In this document: piece by piece, positions 52,469 to 61,460 of the stretch
Layout of the letters: every line of letters starts with the position of its first letter
How positions within the stretch are numbered: position 1 is the stretch's first letter
Assembly (NCBI GenBank): GCA_963777895.1
Contig: CAVZSF010000007.1
Span: forward strand, 248,001-312,000
DNA from: UBA2241 sp963777895
GTDB taxonomy: Bacteria > Actinomycetota > Thermoleophilia > UBA2241
DNA: 64,000 bases
Direction: 5' to 3'
Translations under genes and position numbers: made by a program
Notes under the pieces: generated by a model
What the model was told of the DNA's origin: nothing
What the model saw: the letters and a program-made list of their open reading frames with translations, nothing else
Databases searched by the model: none

Positions 52469-52993
52469 ATGAGCGTCAGCTACGCACTTCTGGGACTTCT
52501 CGAGCAGCAGCCGAACCACGGCTACGAGCTCAAGCGCCAGTACGACGAGTACTTCGGCCGCGACAAGCCGCTGCCCTACGGTCAGGTGTACAGCACGCTG
52601 TCGCGACTGGCGCGGGACGGCCGGGTGCTGGCCGAAGGCAATGCACCCGGCGAAGGCCCTGAGCGCAAGCTCTACGCCATCACGGGGGAGGGCGAGGCCG
52701 CCCTCGCGGCGTGGCTCGCCACGCCCGAGCCGCCCGAGCCCCACCTGCAGACGATCCTCGCCGTCAAGACCATCCTCGCGCTGCTGCTGCAGCGTCCCGC
52801 CGACGCCTACCTCGACGCGCAGCGTCACGCCCACCTCGAGCGCATGCGCGAGCTCACCGCCGTCCGCCGCGAGGCGCCCTTCCTGGACGCGCTGCTCGCC
52901 GACCACGCCATCTTCCACCTCGAAGCCGACCTGCGCTGGATCGAGCTCACCTCGGCCCGGCTCGACCAGCTCGCCAAGGAGTTGCACCGATGA
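52469..52993 (+). CDS. PadR-family regulator
   Basis: The product has 174 residues from the ATG at 52469. A GTG at 52460 is excluded because it lies in the -10 box. The winged helix reads SYALLGLLEQQPNHGYELKR, then GQVYSTLSRLARDGRV and YAITGEGEAAL; the C-terminal helices (Vir-like dimerisation part) end LDQLAKELHR. The stop overlaps the start of the ABC ATPase (ATGA). It should repress its own operon, releasing it when a toxic ligand binds, as in exporter-linked PadR proteins. Confidence 0.9.
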   Translation: MSVSYALLGLLEQQPNHGYELKRQYDEYFGRDKPLPYGQVYSTLSRLARDGRVLAEGNAPGEGPERKLYAITGEGEAALAAWLATPEPPEPHLQTILAVKTILALLLQRPADAYLDAQRHAHLERMRELTAVRREAPFLDALLADHAIFHLEADLRWIELTSARLDQLAKELHR

Positions 52994-53721
52994 ACGCGCA
53001 TCGCCACGGACGCCGACCCCATCCTCAGCTGCCACGACCTGCACAAGTCGTTCGGCCAGACGCCGGCGCTGCGCGGCGCCGACTTCAGCGTGCGGCCGGG
53101 CGAGATCGTCGCCGTCATGGGGCCGAGCGGCTCGGGCAAGAGCACGCTGCTGCACTGCCTGGCCGGCATCCTCGTGCCCGACCAGGGCGAGGTGCTGCTT
53201 CGGCGGCCAGCGCGTGGACACGCTGGGCGAGGCGCGGCGCAGCGAGCTGCGCCGCGCCCAGTTCGGCTTCGTCTTCCAGTTCGGCCAGCTCGTGCCCGAG
53301 CTGAGCGCGCTCGAGAACGTGGCCCTGCCGCTGCTGCTGGCGGGGCGGCGGCGGCCGCAGGCGTATGCCGCCGCCCGGCGCTGGTTCGCGCCGCTCGGGC
53401 TCGACGGGCTCGAGGGCCGCCGCTCCGGCGAGCTCAGCGGCGGCCAGTCGCAGCGCGTCGCCCTGGCCCGCGGCCTCGTCGCCGAGCCGCAGGTGCTGTT
53501 CGCCGACGAGCCCACCGGCGCGCTCGACTCGCTCACCGGCGAGCAGGTCATGGACCTGCTCGTCGACGCGCGCGCGGCAGCAGGGCACCACGGTCATCAT
53601 CGTCACGCACGAGCCGCGCGTCGCCGCCTACGCCGACCGCGAGGTGATGGTCCGCGACGGCCGTGTCGCCGACCCGACCGGGCACGACGGCCACGCTTCC
53701 GGCCGTGCGCTCCGTCCCTGA
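52990..53721 (+). pseudogene. ABC transporter ATPase, MacB/LolD-type (several frameshifts)
   Basis: Frame changes lie just after the ATG, near 53200 and near 53575. Joined, the product has ILSCHDLHKSFGQTPALRGA, Walker A GPSGSGKST, the Q-loop segment FGFVFQFGQLVPELSALENV, the signature LSGGQSQRVALARGL, Walker B VLFADEPTGALDS and the H-loop VIIVTHEPR. It is the ATPase of an FtsX-type exporter whose permease follows. All core motifs survive, so a sequence-error origin is possible. Confidence 0.82.
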
Positions 53722-53724
53722 TCG

Positions 53725-56012
53725 ATGATCTCCCTGGGTCTGCGCTTCTCGCTCAAGGGAGGGCGGGAGGCGGGCTTCCGGCTCGCCTTCACCGCGCTCG
53801 GCGTCGCCGTGGGCGTGGCGCTGCTGCTGTTCACGCTGAGCGGCTTCAACGGCCTCAAGGCCAAGGACGCGCGCGAGGGCTGGCTGCTCACCAGCTCCGC
53901 ACAACCGGATCCCGAGCGTGGACGAGACGACCTCGGACCCGCTGTGGTGGCGACTCGTCCACGACAGCTACGGCGAGGATCCCTCATCCGCGTGGAGGTC
54001 GCGGCCACGGGCGCGCGCTCGCCGCTGACGCCGGGGCTCGAACGGCTGCCCGAGGCGGGCGAGTACTACGTCTCGCCCGCACTCGCCCGCCTGCTCGCGA
54101 GCACGCCGGCCGACGTGCTGCGCGCGCGCTTCCCCGGCCGCCAGGCCGGCATCATCGGCGAGAGGCCGGGCTCACGTCGCCCAACGCGCTCATCGCCGTC
54201 GTCGGCCGGCCCGCCGCCGAGCTGAGCGGCACAGCCGGGCGCGCTACAAGGTGCGCAGCATCGAGGCGGCGCCGAAGGAGCACGACTACAACGGCTTCTT
54301 CAAGATCGTGCTCGGGCTCGGCGCCGCGGGGCTCCTCATCCCGGTGCTGATGTTCGTCGCCACGTCCACGCGGCTGGCCGCCGCGCGGCGCGAGGAGCGC
54401 TTCGCGGCGCTCCGCCTCGTCGGCGCCACGCCGCGGCAGGTCAACGCGATCGCCTCGGTCGAGGCCGGTGCTGGCCGCGGTGGCCGGCGTGGCCGTGGGC
54501 TTCGCCGGCTTCTAGCTCTTCCGGCCGCTGGTGGCCCGCATCCCGTTCACCGGCGACCCGTTCTTCACGAGCGACCTCGAGCCTCGGCCGGCTCGCCATC
54601 GTCGGCGTCGCGGTCGGCGTGCCGCTCGCGCGCCGTGCTGGCCGGCCTGTGGTCGCTGCGCCGCGTGCGCATCTCGCCGCTGGGCGTGACGCGGCACGTG
54701 ACGCCCAGGCCGCCGCGCGCCTGGCGCCTCGCGCCCGTGGTCGCTCGGCCTCGGCATGCTGGCCGGCGGCCCGCTGCTGCCCGAGAGCTCGGGCGACATC
54801 CGGCGTGCTGGACCATCCTCGGCCGCGTTCGTCGTCATCATCGTCGGCCTGATGATCGCCGGGCCGTGGCTCACCATGGTCGGGGCGCGCCTGCTGGCGA
54901 AGCTGGCCAGGCGCGACTCGACGCTCATCGCCGGCCGCCGCCTGAGCGACGATCCCGGCCGCGCCTTCCGCGCCATCAGCGGCCTGGTGCTGGCGGTGTT
55001 CGTCGGCACCGTGTTCGTCGGAGTGATCGGCACCGCCATCGGCCACGGCAACGGCTTCGGCAAGATGACGCTGCCCACAGGGCACGGTCACGAGTGGCTG
55101 GACCAGGCGAAGAGGCAGGCGCGCTCGGCGCCCGCCGACGCCGCCGTCGCTGCTGCGGCGTCGCGCGGCCTGGCGCGCGCGCCTCGTGCCGGTGTATGCC
55201 GGCGTCGCACGTCCAACGCCGCCTGGTGACGGCCGGTCTGGTGCACGGCCGGCGGCGGACGACGCCGACGGCGTGAACGGTCCCGGTCGTGCCGCCGCCG
55301 CTGGGACCGGCTGCGGCGTGTACGGGCCGGCGCAGGCCAAGGGCGCCACGCCGCGCAGGCGCCGTCGTCACCGTGCCCGCCGACACGCTGCTCAACGGCG
55401 ACCTCGAGGCCGCAGGCCGTCCTGGAAGGCCGAGCCCGCACGCGCCTGCGGCGGGCTCGCCGCGCTCCCTCTGAAGGCGCTGCTCGTCACGACCGACGGC
55501 GGTGACGCTGCAGCGTCGAGCGCGTCCGCACCGCCCTGCAGGTCGGCGCTGCCGGCCTACTCGCCGCCCGTCGTCGGCGAGCCAGCTGACCGCCGAGTCG
55601 CAGGGCGCTCGTCAGCCTGCTGCAGCGCATGGTCGACGTCGGCATCATCCTCAGCCTGGTCATCGCCGGCTGCAGCCTGGCGGTGTCCGTGGCCGGCGGC
55701 CTGATCGAGCGCAAGCGGCCGTTCACGCTGCTGCGCCTCACCGGGCATGCCGCTGGCGCACCTGCGCCGCGTCGTGGTGCTCGAGGCGGCGGTGCCGCTC
55801 GTGCTGGTCGCACTCGTGTCCGCCGCCGCCGGCTTCGCTCGCCGCCGACCTCATCCTGCGCGCCACGCCCAACGGCTTCGGCCTCGAGCCCGCCGGCCAT
55901 GAGCTACTACCTCATCATGGGCGGCGGGCTCGTCGCCGCGCTCGCCGTGGTCTGCATCACGCTGCCGCTGCTCGACCGCGTCACGCAGGTGCAGACCGCG
56001 CGGACGGAGTAG
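53725..56012 (+). pseudogene. FtsX/MacB-type ABC permease (many frameshifts)
   Basis: The first 58 codons read MISLGLRFSLKGGREAGFRL and a first transmembrane helix. Later pieces in different frames keep the permease order: VLGLGAAGLLIPVLMFVATS with LAAARREERFAALRLVGATP (about 54300-54470), VVIIVGLMIAGPWLTMVGAR and ISGLVLAVFVGTVFVGVIGT (about 54830-55040), then LSLVIAGCSLAVSVAGGLIE with FTLLRLTG, and the last helix SYYLIMGGGLVAALAVV to 56012. A full-length protein of about 760 residues would have these segments. At least eight breaks occur, the highest density in the window. Confidence 0.72.
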
Positions 56013-56110
56013 CGAGGGCCAGCCGGGGTGCCAGGTCGATCCTGGGAGCGCGCGGTCGATGGGCGTATCATCCCGACGAGCTGAGCCGGCATCCGCACGA
56101 GGAGGGTCCC

Positions 56111-57496
56111 ATGCGCCGCGTCCTGGTGGTCTGTTCCGTGGTCTGCGTCCTTCTCACGTTCCTGCTCGTGCTGACGCCGGCCGCGGGCGCTGCCATGCCC
56201 CCGGAGGGAGCGTGGTCGTGGGCATCGCCGTACCAGCCTGCCACGGCGCTGGCGGCCTTCCAGTTGACTGCGGTCGGCCCTGTCGGCTCGGTCTACGTGG
56301 CGGGCGACTCATACGCGTCGGGCCCCGGTCCTCTCGTCGCGTCGCGCGTCGGCGCCGACGGGACCCAGATCTGGTCGAAGACCACGCTGGGCCCCGGCGG
56401 CGGAGGTGTCGCTCCCTGGGCGGTGACGACGGACGCGAAGCGCAACCTCTTCGTCGCAGGCGGATGCGGCGCGAACCAAGGCGACGTCTACGTCGCCAAG
56501 CTGCGGGCGAGCGACGGCACGTTCCTTTGGCAGCGCCATTGGGACGGCAAGGCGCACGGCGACGACATCGCCCGCTCCGTGGTGGTCGACAAGAGCGGCA
56601 ACGTCTACGTGGCGGGCTACTCAGAGACCGCGAACGGCATGAACGACGCGATCGTGCAGAAGTACGACGCCGGCGGTCATCGCAAGTGGACCTATGCCCT
56701 TTCGACCTCGAAGTTCGACTTCTTCTTCGCGTGCGGCCTCGACGGCAGCGGCAACCTCTACGTGACGGGCGAGAGCAACGTGACGGGGGACACCGGCCGG
56801 TTCGTCACCCTCAAGCTGAGCCCGTCCGGCGGCAGGGTGTGGCAGCGCACGATCTCGGGGCTCGGTGTGAGCTACGGCGGCCGCTTCCTGCGCGTCCGGG
56901 GCACCTCGGTGACGGTGGTCGGGGGCCTCTGGACCAACGGCTGGCGGCCGGTCATCCTCAGGTACACCCTGAGCGGCAAGCGGACCTGGGCGACCGTTGG
57001 ATCCGGGGTGAACGAGGTCGCGGACGTGACGGTCGACGCCAAAGGACGCGTGTACGTGGTCGGAACGATGATGGCTTCGCCAACCCCCGAGATGACCGGG
57101 CTGGTCGGCTTTCTGCGTGTGTGGGAGCCCGGTGCGTCGTGGCCTGGGACGTCGACCATGTTCTACAGCGACTTCGCCGGCGCCGTTCAGAAGCCGGCGG
57201 GGTTCAACAAGGTCGCGGTGGACGGCAGCGGCCGCATCTACTGCGCCGGCATGATCGAGCTGTCGGCGCTGTCGTACGAGAGTGACGCGGTCGTCGTCCT
57301 CTATCCACCGGTCGGCGCGCCTTCCTGGACGGGCGCCACGGGGATGTGGCGCTACAGCGGGCCGGGCAGCGGGCTCGAGAGCTTCTACGGTCTCGTGCGC
57401 GCGAGCGACGACGACATCTACGCCGCCGGACAGCGGGCCGGGAGCAGCGGCGCCGAGGCGATACTCCACAAGATCGACGTCGGCGCCGGTTCCTGA
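56111..57496 (+). CDS. Secreted SBBP-type beta-propeller repeat protein
   Basis: The product has 461 residues from the ATG at 56111, with GGAGG five bases upstream. Residues 1-30 are a signal peptide (VLLTFLLVLTPAAGAA). About seven repeats of the SBBP kind follow, each with GN(V/L)YVAG or RIYCAG and an acidic turn: GSVYVAGDSYASG, GNVYVAGYSETANG, GNLYVTGESNVTGD, GRVYVVGTM. It resembles extracellular binding propellers. No anchor motif is seen at the C-terminus. A strong terminator lies 16 bp after the stop. Confidence 0.82.
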   Translation: MRRVLVVCSVVCVLLTFLLVLTPAAGAAMPPEGAWSWASPYQPATALAAFQLTAVGPVGSVYVAGDSYASGPGPLVASRVGADGTQIWSKTTLGPGGGGVAPWAVTTDAKRNLFVAGGCGANQGDVYVAKLRASDGTFLWQRHWDGKAHGDDIARSVVVDKSGNVYVAGYSETANGMNDAIVQKYDAGGHRKWTYALSTSKFDFFFACGLDGSGNLYVTGESNVTGDTGRFVTLKLSPSGGRVWQRTISGLGVSYGGRFLRVRGTSVTVVGGLWTNGWRPVILRYTLSGKRTWATVGSGVNEVADVTVDAKGRVYVVGTMMASPTPEMTGLVGFLRVWEPGASWPGTSTMFYSDFAGAVQKPAGFNKVAVDGSGRIYCAGMIELSALSYESDAVVVLYPPVGAPSWTGATGMWRYSGPGSGLESFYGLVRASDDDIYAAGQRAGSSGAEAILHKIDVGAGS

Positions 57497-57511
57497 GACG
57501 GCCGCGGCGAT

Positions 57512-57543
57512 GATGAGGGCCGGCACAAGTGCCGGCCCTCATC
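57512..57543. terminator. Bidirectional terminator between convergent genes
   Basis: Fifteen-base arms 57512-57526 and 57529-57543 are perfectly complementary with only two bases between, giving a very stable hairpin. The plus-strand propeller gene ends at 57496 and the minus-strand gene at 57568. Confidence 0.8.
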
Positions 57544-57567
57544 CTGTCGGGCATCAGTCGGGGTGAG

Positions 57568-58062
57568 TCAGTAGGTGATCGTCCCGGTCCAGCTCCAGAT
57601 GCCCGGCCAGACCGGCGCCCCGAGCCCCATGAACTGGAGCATCGCAGTCGAGTGGAAGAACGCCGATGCATTGGCGAACCTGCCGGTGCCGCCGGTGATC
57701 GTCGTGTCAGACGAGACCTCGTACCAGTCGCCGATGGCGATGTCGGACGGTATGGTGCCGCTGCCTACGTACGTGCCTTCGATCGTGTCGCCGTTGGCCG
57801 CGGTCAGCGTCATTTCGCCGCCGAAGGCATTGGCGGCGGCGTGCAAGGACAGCATCGTGCTCGCGCCCATGTGCGAGACGTCGCCGACCGCGTTCGTGGT
57901 CACCCACAGGTTGGGCAGCGGGCCGGGGGCGCCGGGACTGAACGTGATGGTCCCGACCATGTAGCCCTGGAAGGGCCGTGCCTTCGTCCCCGCGCTCGCG
58001 CTCGCTGCGAACACGAGCAGAACGAGGCCGCACACCAGCAGCAGGATAAGCAACTTGCGCAT
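57568..58062 (-). CDS. Small secreted beta-barrel-like protein
   Basis: The product has 164 residues from the ATG at 58062 (GGGGGAGAG directly before). Residues 1-25 are a signal peptide. The mature domain is a beta-rich allene-oxide-cyclase-like or dirigent-like fold in outline: MVGTITFSPGAPG, GEMTLTAANGDTIEGTYVGS, ITGGTGRFANASA, GTITY. The GDTIEGTY and GGTGRF patterns are common in such small barrels. It lies 40 bp downstream of the C45 hydrolase and is probably co-transcribed. Confidence 0.8.
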   Translation of the reverse strand: MRKLLILLLVCGLVLLVFAASASAGTKARPFQGYMVGTITFSPGAPGPLPNLWVTTNAVGDVSHMGASTMLSLHAAANAFGGEMTLTAANGDTIEGTYVGSGTIPSDIAIGDWYEVSSDTTITGGTGRFANASAFFHSTAMLQFMGLGAPVWPGIWSWTGTITY

Positions 58063-58101
58063 CTCTCCCCCTTCAGTCGAGCGGATCATTCCGTAGCGCC
58101 G

Positions 58102-59607
58102 TCAGTCGCCGAGCAGCACCCACGTGTCCGTGCTCTGCTCGGAGAAGGTCTTCAGGCCGAAGAGCGCCATCGCGCTCCATTCCGAGGGCCACCAGGGATT
58201 CGCCTCAAGGAACGCGTCGGCATCGAAGTGATGGCCGCTCCCGCGTCCCCAGCACGCCCACGAACGCAGGCCATTGAGGGCCATCGTCTCGGTGCAGACT
58301 TTGCCGTCGAAAGAGCCGTGAGGCACGTACCAAGCCCCCTGCTCGTCCTCAGACAGATCCGGGACGTAGAACTCGGGCTCGCCGCACAGGCACCTGATAC
58401 CGGGCGACTCCGTGCCCAGGTAGCTGTCGTAGGTGTCCGAGATCATCGTCATGCCGATCGCCGCATCGATGTCGCCCCAGTGCTGCTCCTCGAGCTGCTG
58501 CCAGCGGATGTAGCGCGCGTAGCAGATGGTGGCGGGATCGTAGGGCTGGGGCTCGTAGCCCGCGGCGAGCTGCTCGGCCCTGACGTTCGGACCCCAGGCG
58601 AAGTTGCACGATCCGAAGAACCCGCTCCGGGTGGTGTTCAGGTCGTAGGTCTCGCCCCCGAGCTGCAGCGACGCGATCCTGTTGCCGGCGTCACCGATCA
58701 GCCACTCGTTTGAGTAGGCGCCGTTGTTGCCGCCGACGAGGATGTCCACCGCCTGCGACACGGTCGTCGCATACTGCGCCGCCTTGCGCGCCCGCACGAA
58801 GACCGGCACGCCCTCGAGCGTGTAGGTGGTGTCGGCGAGGGTCGTTTCGGTGAGCAGCAGGCCGGCGCTGTTCTCGTACCAGTCCATCCCGCTCCAGATG
58901 CAGCCGCCGAAGGACTGGTACGTGAAGTCGTGGCCCGCCTCGGGCTCGACGGTGAACATGACGTTCGCCGTGAAGATCAGGCCGTACGGCGACCACGACT
59001 CGTGGCCCATCACGGGCCGGCCGTCCGCCGTCGCCTTGCCGGTGGCGATGAAGGCGCTGCAGCGGCCGAGCCCCTCTGCCTGGGTCACGATGTCCCTGGC
59101 GATCGACATGGGGGCGGCGGGCGGAAGGATCGCCAGGTATGCCGGACCGTCCCACTGTGCGTTGAGCCCGACCACGTCCCAGAGCTTGACCTGGGTGTAG
59201 CCGGCCGCCTGGATGCCGTCCGCGACGCCACGAAGCTCGTGGCGATACTCTGCCGGGACGAGCGGCCAGATGAAGTCCTGAGAGATTCGGTCGACATACG
59301 AGCGCCGGACCTGCCCGGGCGGGCCGTAGAGGTTCTCGATCGTGTAGGCGGCGGACTGCGCCGTCAGGTAGCCGTTCTGGAAGCCGACCTCGTACGGGGT
59401 GCCTTCCAGATGGGCGACGATCCAGCCTCCCTCGGCCGTCACCCACGACCCGTCGAGGTAACCGGCGATCTCGGGGGTCGCCGCCGGCGGGAACATCGGC
59501 GGGACTTGATAGGGCGCGATCGGCGGTCGCGATTTCGCGTACGCGGTGCTCAGGGAGCACGCGATCAGCACCAGGACCAGCATCGCGGCGAACAGGAGCT
59601 TCTTCAT
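58102..59607 (-). CDS. Secreted C45-family autoprocessing hydrolase/acyltransferase
   Basis: The product has 501 residues. Residues 1-24 are a signal peptide (LVLIACSLSTAYA). An N-terminal Ntn-type pre-domain runs to GRCSAF, where Cys183 would become the new N-terminal nucleophile after self-cleavage, followed by FIATGKATADGRPVMGHE, a C45 signature. Further matches are GMDWYENSAGLLLTETTL, GNNGAYSNEWLIGDAGN and SGFFGSCNF. It is expected to hydrolyse amide or acyl bonds outside the cell, like phospholipase B-type or penicillin acyltransferase-type members. Substrate is unknown. Confidence 0.85.
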   Translation of the reverse strand: MKKLLFAAMLVLVLIACSLSTAYAKSRPPIAPYQVPPMFPPAATPEIAGYLDGSWVTAEGGWIVAHLEGTPYEVGFQNGYLTAQSAAYTIENLYGPPGQVRRSYVDRISQDFIWPLVPAEYRHELRGVADGIQAAGYTQVKLWDVVGLNAQWDGPAYLAILPPAAPMSIARDIVTQAEGLGRCSAFIATGKATADGRPVMGHESWSPYGLIFTANVMFTVEPEAGHDFTYQSFGGCIWSGMDWYENSAGLLLTETTLADTTYTLEGVPVFVRARKAAQYATTVSQAVDILVGGNNGAYSNEWLIGDAGNRIASLQLGGETYDLNTTRSGFFGSCNFAWGPNVRAEQLAAGYEPQPYDPATICYARYIRWQQLEEQHWGDIDAAIGMTMISDTYDSYLGTESPGIRCLCGEPEFYVPDLSEDEQGAWYVPHGSFDGKVCTETMALNGLRSWACWGRGSGHHFDADAFLEANPWWPSEWSAMALFGLKTFSEQSTDTWVLLGD

Positions 59608-60029
59608 GGCACCTCCCCCACTGGGGTGCGGCGGCGGTCCCCTCGATGTCAGACCCGCCGCACCAGGACGTCTGCCGCTTGCGCCATAGGCCCTCCCTCC
59701 TCCGGGCCGCTGCGTCGTACGAGGGCCGATGAGCAGACCCCTGCGTCGTACGAAGACCGACGAGCAGACTTAGACTGTCTGGGAAGCGCTTTTCTTCGCT
59801 CCGGCGGGGACGAAGACGCAGAGACCGGCCCGCGGGCCGGTCTCACCAGTGGCTCCCCGCCGGTCGATGGTGGCCGCTGGCCGCCGGCGGATCAGAGCCT
59901 CCCGTGTGGTGTACAGCGCCTCTCAGGAGTCCCTTACGGTGATGGGTATACGACGGTCGTGCTGTCCCATCAAGCGTTTGCGGAAGAGGACCGCCTGTTG
60001 CGGCGCTACTGCCGGGATCCCGCGTCCGG
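59608..60029. other. Intergenic stretch with a tandem repeat, a palindrome and a GNAT fragment
   Basis: It holds two 30-base direct repeats (59710-59739 and 59741-59770, a few mismatches), a perfect 24-base palindrome (59821-59844), and at 59983-60036 a fragment of the GNAT gene 3' end (EEDRLLRRYCRDP, compare EEKDRLLRRYWRIP at 38.8 kb). No gene is visible. Confidence 0.6.
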
Positions 60030-60650
60030 TCAGGCCAGGCGCGCGATGACGTCGTCGGTCGTGACGATCTCGGCGAAGCCGGCGCCCAGCGCCGTGACGG
60101 TGCTCGCCAACACGACGTCGTGAGGGACCTCGCGGCCCTCGGCGTCCTCGAGGTCCGGACCCTCCACGGCGTCGGCCGCGAAGAGCACTTCGAAGTCGCG
60201 GCCGTGCGCGTCGCGCGCCGTGGTCTCGCAGCAGAAGCTCGTCATGAGGCCGCAGATCACCACCGCCCGCACGGCGGCGGTGTGCAGCACGGCCTCGAGG
60301 TCGGTTCCGCGGAAGGCGCTGTAGCGGCGTTTGACCACCACCACGTCGTGGGGCTCCGCGTGCAGTTCGGGGATGAGCTCCACGCGCGGTGTGCCCTCGA
60401 TGAAGGAGTCCTCCTCGTCGCTCGCCGAGAAGTCGCCCATGCGACCGGCGTCGCTGCCGTCGGCGCGATGCATGTGCTTGACCAACACGATGGGCAGGCC
60501 CTTGGCGCGGAAGAGGTCGATGAGCCGATTGAGGTTGCCCACGATCTCGCGGGCGTGCTCCACGTAGGCGGGGCCGTCAGGGTCGAAGTACTCGCCCTGC
60601 ACGTCGATGACGAGGAGCGCCACCTGCCCGTGTGCGAGGTCGTAGATCAT
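60030..60650 (-). CDS. Isochorismatase-family cysteine hydrolase
   Basis: The product has 206 residues in one frame. The catalytic triad residues of the family are visible: LLVIDVQGEYFD (Asp), VVVKRRYSAFRGTDLE (Lys) and GLMTSFCCETTARDAHGRDF (Cys). The closing AADAVEG and ASTVTALGAGFAEI match. Members hydrolyse amides such as nicotinamide or isochorismate-like substrates in the cytoplasm. No operon partner. Confidence 0.9.
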   Translation of the reverse strand: MIYDLAHGQVALLVIDVQGEYFDPDGPAYVEHAREIVGNLNRLIDLFRAKGLPIVLVKHMHRADGSDAGRMGDFSASDEEDSFIEGTPRVELIPELHAEPHDVVVVKRRYSAFRGTDLEAVLHTAAVRAVVICGLMTSFCCETTARDAHGRDFEVLFAADAVEGPDLEDAEGREVPHDVVLASTVTALGAGFAEIVTTDDVIARLA

Positions 60651-60718
60651 GGCGCGATGCTAGCACCTCGCTGACGTCCTGCTGCGTTGCCTTGCCGAGG
60701 CAGGAAGACGCGTGGGGC

Positions 60719-60741
60719 GCCCGGCTGCTGAGCAGCCGGGC
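60719..60741. terminator. Hairpin downstream of the small secreted protein
   Basis: Arms 60719-60729 and 60731-60741 (GCCCGGCTGC/GCAGCCGGGC) form a tight hairpin followed by G/C-rich repeats. It lies about 90 bp beyond the stop at 60832 of the minus-strand gene and just upstream of the isochorismatase gene. Confidence 0.5.
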
Positions 60742-60831
60742 GGGCGGCTGCGGGCGGGCGCGGCTGATCGCGCGTCCGCCCGCCGCCTCAGTCCTGCTTA
60801 CAAGCCGGCGTTCTCACCAGCTGAGGGCTTG

Positions 60832-61272
60832 TCACCAACCTCCGCCCATGGGCTTGCCGATGAGCGAGCACCGGTACATCTCGTCGGTGTCGCTGATGGT
60901 GATCTCCCCGGACGCTTGTGCCGCCAGGATCTCCGTGTCGCTGAAGAGCTGGTGCGGCGCGAAGCCGGCGTTGAAGGTGATCTGCTGCTCCTCCCACAGC
61001 GGGTTCATCCCGTCGCTGGGGATGGCGTCCACCACGCTGGTGAATCCCGGCGTGGCGTCGGACTGATAGACGACGTTGATCTGCCCGTTGAGGTCGTGGA
61101 TCGGCGTCTGCGCGGGCGCGGGCATCAACTTGAAGTTCATCCACATCAGGTTGCCGTCGTAGTACACGGGCATCGCGCCGCCGACGCCGTTCGTGCTCGA
61201 GGCTGAGGCGACCGCCGTCGGCACCAGCAGCACTCCGAGGACTACCATCGCGAACAGCAGTGACTTCTTCAT
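60832..61272 (-). CDS. Small secreted protein
   Basis: The product has 146 residues from the ATG at 61272, with GGAGG seven bases upstream. Residues 1-23 are a signal peptide (SLLFAMVVLGVLLVPTAVAS). The mature part starts STNGVGGAMPVYYDGNLMWM and contains MNFKLMPAP, INVVYQSDATPGFTSVVDAI, FAPHQLFSDTEILAAQASGE and MYRCSLIGKP. I do not recognise a family. It has a single mature-part Cys, so no disulfide within one chain. Confidence 0.75.
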   Translation of the reverse strand: MKKSLLFAMVVLGVLLVPTAVASASSTNGVGGAMPVYYDGNLMWMNFKLMPAPAQTPIHDLNGQINVVYQSDATPGFTSVVDAIPSDGMNPLWEEQQITFNAGFAPHQLFSDTEILAAQASGEITISDTDEMYRCSLIGKPMGGGW

Positions 61273-61460
61273 GACTAGCCTCCGGTCCGGAGCAGGCAGG
61301 GAGCCCGCTCTTCGCGGGGGCGTTCCCGACACGTCGAGCGCGTGACTGTTCTTCACTGGGACATGAGTGCGGCGGGGGACAGACTCGAGCGCAGGCTACC
61401 GGTACCAGTCGACTGCTTCCGCAGAACGTCCTAACAAACGTTCATCTGCGGATGGACGGT

